Below are positions 59,321 through 64,000 of a stretch of 64,000 nt of DNA, one piece after another. Within the stretch, counting starts at the first letter, position 1. Each line of letters begins with the position of its first letter. The DNA is taken from NCBI RefSeq assembly GCF_036588685.1, contig NC_086384.1, forward strand, positions 54,354,945 to 54,418,944, given 5' to 3'. The stretch is from Mytilus trossulus (taxonomy: Eukaryota; Mollusca; Bivalvia; Mytilida; Mytilidae). Both the position numbers and the translations under genes were made by a program. Under the pieces are notes generated by a model, which saw only the letters and a list, made by a program, of their open reading frames with translations, was not told where the DNA came from and ran no database searches.

Positions 59321-60150
59321 GAGTTATCAAAGGTACCAGGATTATAATGTAGTACACCAGACGCGCGTTTCGTCTACATAAGACTCATCAGTGACGCTCA
59401 TATCAAAATAGTTTTAAAGCCAAACAAGTACAAAGTTGAAAGCATTGAGGATTCAAAATGCCAAAAGGTTGTGCAATACATGGCTAAGGAAATCTATGCC
59501 TGGAATAACAATAATCTAAGTTTTTAGAAAAAAACAATTTTATGTAAAACACGTATTCATAGAAATTGGTACATAATTGATATTCATGTCAACACCTAAG
59601 TGCTGACTAATGGGCTGGTGATATCCTCGGGGACGAAACGTCCGCCAACAGTGGCATCGGCCCAGTGAGGTAAATAGCTATCAAAGGTACCAAGATTATC
59701 ATTTTGTACGCCAGACGTGCATTTCGTCTACAAAACACTCATCAGTGACGACTCATCCACCAGCATTTGGCATCAACCCAGTGGTGTAAAAAGTAAAATC
59801 ATAAAATACTGAACCCAGAGGAAAATCAATTCGGAAAGTCCATAATAACATCATGGTAAAATCAAATAACAAAACGCATCAAAACCGAATGGACAAAAAC
59901 TGTAATATAAACAGACAATAACAATCAGAACCAAAGATTTAACAAAGACTTACAAAACCAAAGGACATTTACATAAACAGTTACAAATAATAATTAAGAA
60001 ACAACACGATGTCAACTAAAAACGGGAATGAAATCAGGTGCTTCGGAAGGGTAAGCATTTCCTGCACCGTATACAGTTATCAAAGGTATCAGGATTACAA
60101 TTCAGTACGCCAGACGCGCGTTTTGTACATAAGACTCATCAGTGACGCTA
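59321..60150 (+). repeat. Mytilid-type dispersed repeat copies
   Basis: Complete element 59321-59790 with both direct-repeat ends (59328 and 59681), followed by related repeat DNA (AACAAAACGCATCAAAACCG, CAGGTGCTTCGGAAGGGTAA) and a third end at 60068-60150. The frame at 60009-60239 lies in this repeat and is not a gene. Confidence 0.85.
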
Positions 60151-61180
60151 TTTTGAAACAGCTATTTATGAAAAAAAAAACAAAGATTTGTCCCTTTCTT
60201 AACATATACATGCTTTTATGGGCTGTTAAGTTAGTATAGGTGTCTTAAAACAACTTGGATTGTTACACAAAAGAACAAAATGTCAGTCTACATTTCAATG
60301 ACGTTACAAAAGTGCGAAACAGAAATGCAATTAAGTGATGTGAATTTTCATTTAAATGAACACTTTTTTGTGTCCTTTACTATTATTTTCCAAAAAAATT
60401 ACAAAGTAAGATTATCTAAGCTTCATCTCAATACCTTTTGAAATAGGATATTAAGGGGAGACAAGTAATAGTAAATCAAAAGGAATTTACATGAACTATG
60501 TCTATTTTGTTTTTTGCAGCGAAAAAGGTAACGGTGGTCAAAATTTTCCTTTTGATATTCTAAAGCATTTACTAAGAACTATTTTCTAATTTTTTTTCAA
60601 TTTTACAATTCTATCATTTTGATGACCTACAATGCACATAAAGATGTTTTTCGCCGAATCATCCATACAAAAGCGTCATTGCATCACAACATACAGCTTA
60701 AAAAAGGCTCAGTGACCGTATATCTCTATTATATGTTTTTAATAAGTATAACAGAATAACGTCTTGGCATAGTATCCCAAAATTTCTATCATTTTTCGTA
60801 TATTCTCCAATTCCAACTTCAGTGTGAAGCAAATCACAAAACAGAAAGTGTATTGCAGAATATTATTTTATTACCCCCTCAATCATTAATTAAAGATACA
60901 TTTGCCATGTATCGGGATACTGCCTCATTCTGGTATTATTCATTCGTCAATTCACCCATTAATCTCAGTTGACTTGATTGCGCTAATTATGTAGCAAAAA
61001 TGATCAGAATGTTGAGATATTCATATTGTACATTTTAATCAAAAGTTTAAATAACGACTTATAGAAGGTATTACCATTAAATACACATTCTACCATTTTT
61101 CTGTTTTGCCTTCGAAATTGATAATTATAATAAATAGATGAAAAAGACTTTACGTCAATAATAAAATAAATCATACACAT
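60151..61180. other. No gene seen
   Basis: AT-rich sequence with short frames only. Confidence 0.45.
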
Positions 61181-61420
61181 TGGAAGATGTGGTATGAGTT
61201 CCAATGAGACAACTATCTATCCAAGTCATAATTTGTAAAGATAACCCATCATAGTTTAATGGTAATTACATGGTCTTCAACATGGAGCCTAGGCTCACAC
61301 CGAACAACAAGCTATAAAAGGCCCGGAAAATTATTAGTGTAAAAACATTCACACAGGAAAACTAACGGTCCAATCTAAATAAAAAGGCCTATTCTAGACA
61401 AAAACAAATGTATTCAGTAG
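61181..61420 (+). repeat. Mytilid-type dispersed repeat (GAGACAACT family)
   Basis: AGATGTGGTATGAGTTCCAA, TGAGACAACTATCTATCCAA, then GGAGCCTAGGCTCACACCGA and ACAAGCTATAAAAGGCCCGG. Partial relatives at 9035, 30172, 35495 (reverse) and 41100 (reverse). Confidence 0.75.
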
Positions 61421-62866
61421 GAGGGTCCTGTAGATGCTGTCCTAAATGAAGCTCGCGGATGGACTTCTATTGGAAATACTTTGTATATTGGAGAAAGAAG
61501 TTGCGTTACAAGAGACCGCTTGCGGAACCCTTATTAATTGATGCAAGGATTACGAGCTATATTTACACGAGGCATCGGAATTAACGTTACTATTCCGTTC
61601 ATATAAGGCTGTATACTTTTACATCAGGCACAACCCTTTTATACCGTAAGACTATTGATGGATGATCGTTATTAATAACTGACTAAACGGGTTTTTGGTC
61701 CTTAGTGACCTAAAGTAGTAAATTGTTATGTCATTGCTATGTAATTTGTTGTTTTGTGGCGGGCTGTGTCAATTGTTATTATACCACATCTTATTATTAT
61801 TCTATTTTGATTTCTAACTATCTACGATTTCACATGATTATAGAAATAGCCAGTGCAAGGACCTCAATTTTTTTAACAAATGAATGAGATAATAAAAAAA
61901 CCCTGGCGGAATTAAAAATGCGCATCTAAATATTCTTTTATTGACGGTGATGACAGTGCAATTTGTGAATTTGAAATAGAAATAATATTAAAGAAAATGA
62001 AATTAAGCAACTTTCACACGCACCCAATCATAAACTCATCATTGATACCAGAATTGAAATGTGGTAAACCAGACATGCAGTGACGATGGAATATATAGAA
62101 GTTAAACGAACAAAGTTAAAGAAGACTGGTATGGTAATCTATTACTGGAGTAGAAAACCCTCAGCATTGAAAAAAACCCAAAGTTTAATAAACAGTATAT
62201 ATCATTTCAAATTATATGTAAAATATTGTATTTATTCTTAAATGTTGATAACGAACTTGATAGATGTAACCTAGATAACAATACAGTTTGTGTAGAAAAT
62301 CCATAGTATTTGAAAACAGTTTTATCCACAGTGTATATATCTCAAATTAATTTTTGAGATGTATTTTTTTTAAAATTCTATGCAGAACATTTAAGATGTA
62401 CCTTCGATAACAATATATCATGCATATACAACCAATGGATAGAACACATCATTAGCGTAATTAGGCCAACTGAACTAAAGTGTCGTTTCTAGCTGGGATT
62501 GTCAATTGCCATTATAAAGCAAAAAAAATCGCATTTTTAAATGAAAATACTGTTGCGCTTTAAATACTTAGGATATTATTGATGTACTTATTTGTGATAC
62601 CTGACCATTATGCAGATGTTAATACATTGATTTTTTTTTCTATAAGTGGTAAACACAGAAAACAAATTTTAAATATAGAAAAAAACTCATGTTCTATTTG
62701 TTATAAGAAATTATATTCGACCTCGTCGTTTTCACATGAAACAGAGAGTCACGAATCAAAGGCGTAAACATATCAAACGAATGGATAACAACTGTAATAT
62801 TCATAACCATGCAGCCAGATGCAACCATCATCAGTTGCATACGTGATATAGCTATTTAAGAAAAAC
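61421..62866. other. No gene seen
   Basis: A stretch at 61430-61680 is less AT-rich and ordered like old repeat or gene debris, but has stops in all frames. The rest is AT-rich with short frames. Confidence 0.4.
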
Positions 62867-63015
62867 ATTGATGCAAGCTATACTTTACTGTAGTTTTTAC
62901 ATGTGTAGGCATTATATTCGTGATTATTTTTTCCCGAGCGAAAGTGAGGGTTAAATTAACACGAATATTATGCCTACCCATGTTGAAACTATAATAAAAT
63001 ATACCTTGCATCAAT
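62867..63015. repeat. Foldback palindrome, about 149 bp
   Basis: ATTGATGCAAGCTATACTTT, GTGTAGGCATTATATTCGTG on the left match ACGAATATTATGCCTACCCA...TACCTTGCATCAAT on the right, around a CCCGAGCGAAAGTGAGGG loop. Confidence 0.88.
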
Positions 63016-63387
63016 TATTTCGATTCTGATGAGGGCAATGAAGGTAATATCTATGTCCGATGTATATAAGTGAACAGCATTTGTATAAGCTCTTCCATGC
63101 ACATCCCTTATTTGTTTGTACAAAAGCGAACGAATGGCAAAGAGAGAGGAGTTTGAAAAGCCAGAATGAACGGTTGTCATATCTAAATCAAATATGTCAA
63201 TTTCTATTTGCAATTCATTACAGTCATAATAAATATCTAAAGATAAAATTAATTGTTTCTTGTGATAGTTTGATATCTCGTTCACAAATAAAAAAAACCA
63301 TTCTGTCTCATTATTTATAAAACAACATTTTGTCATTGATACCATCAACTTTTAGTCATATATAGGACCTGACATAATTAATTGAGT

Positions 63388-64000
63388 TTTGGACGAGCTT
63401 GCGACTTTTGTCACCAAAAGCTTTACATAGGGATAGTAATCCGGCGGCTACAACGGAGTACGCTAACTTCTTAAAAGCTTTATATTTTAGAAAGTGGAAG
63501 ACCAAGATGCTTCATACTTTGTTTATAGATGCCTTATGAAACGACGTTTCTGTCTGTCACATGTCTATTGTCCTTGAACTAATTGTTATGGTTCAATGAC
63601 TTCTCGATATGTGCGTACCTTTCAAGGTCATCATGCCCGTCAGATAAATTTTACTCGACCTCACTCTCATTTCATGGATCAGTGAACACGCTTAAGTTTT
63701 GGTGGTCAAGTCCATATCTCATGTACTATACGCAATATGTCTACTTTGTTTCGTGTATGGAAGAATTATAAAGTGAACATGTCCAACTGTCAGGTGTCAT
63801 CTGACCTTGACTTCATGTTCATGGTTCTCTGGTTATAGTTAAGTTGTTGTGCTTTGGTCTGGGTTTTTTTCTGAAACTGTATGAAATAGGTCTACTATTT
63901 AGTGTATGGAATGATTGTAAGGTGTTCTTGTCCAAATGGCAGTTGGCATATGACCCTGCACTCATTTTCATGGTAAAATGGTCAAAGTCAAGTTTTTTTT
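63388..64000 (+). repeat. Bivalve dispersed repeat with GC-rich head, cut by window end
   Basis: Begins TTTGGACGAGCTTGCGACTT, has TAATCCGGCGGCTACAACGG and three CTTGA...TCATGGTT blocks; continues past 64000. Confidence 0.82.

Noticed and set aside
62989..63348. 119-residue minus-strand frame
   Set aside because: Overlaps the arm of a palindrome and a block (GCCAGAATGAACGGTTGTCA) that recurs near 40740; no recognisable domain.

Overview
This is an AT-rich, intron-rich eukaryotic window, best read as genomic DNA of a bivalve mollusc of the mussel (Mytilus) type. The clearest sign is a dispersed mytilid-like repeat (a REPEAT of the form TATCAAAGGTACCAGGATTA ... CCAGACGCGCG ... AAGACTCATCAG) at about 10.6, 34.8, 36.5, 38.6, 59.3, 59.7 and 60.1 kb, with several other bivalve-type repeat families. 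There are no operons, tRNAs or rRNAs that I can see.

Three spliced genes can be rebuilt exon by exon with consistent phases. (1) 2706-8152, minus strand: a 192-residue EFHD1/EFHD2 (swiprosin) calcium-binding protein in 4 exons. (2) 11735-31689, plus strand: SEC62, the ER protein-translocation subunit, in 9 exons giving 394 residues, with the 2 membrane segments and a probable ER-phagy (LIR) motif. (3) 47098-59207, plus strand: a large, unfamiliar-architecture protein in 6 coding exons (about 824 residues) with two DZIP3-like HEPN domains, a middle alpha/beta region and a C-terminal beta-propeller. Only the second HEPN keeps the R-N-x3-H RNase motif. An orphan acidic coding exon lies at 9708-10064 between genes 1 and 2.

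The introns and spacers are full of mobile DNA. SEC62 intron 1 (11.8 kb) holds a LINE 3' fragment, a 3.65-kb non-autonomous hAT element with target duplication, a 2.2-kb structure bounded by two identical-length 451-bp repeats, and a pogo/Tigger-like TIR element. Intron 2 holds an internally deleted hAT copy that keeps the transposase C-terminus. The 34.3-38.4 kb spacer is a degenerate tandem array with a further about 1.75-kb tandem duplication. 38.7-45.8 kb is gene-poor.

A theme worth attention is local duplication of splice sites and exon ends: the EFHD2 exon-3 acceptor with half the exon is repeated about eight more times, the SEC62 first exon exists a second time inverted 0.7 kb upstream, the donor of the first HEPN exon is repeated four times in 36-bp units, and HEPN-gene exon 5 has two competing acceptors of which only the downstream one avoids an in-frame stop.
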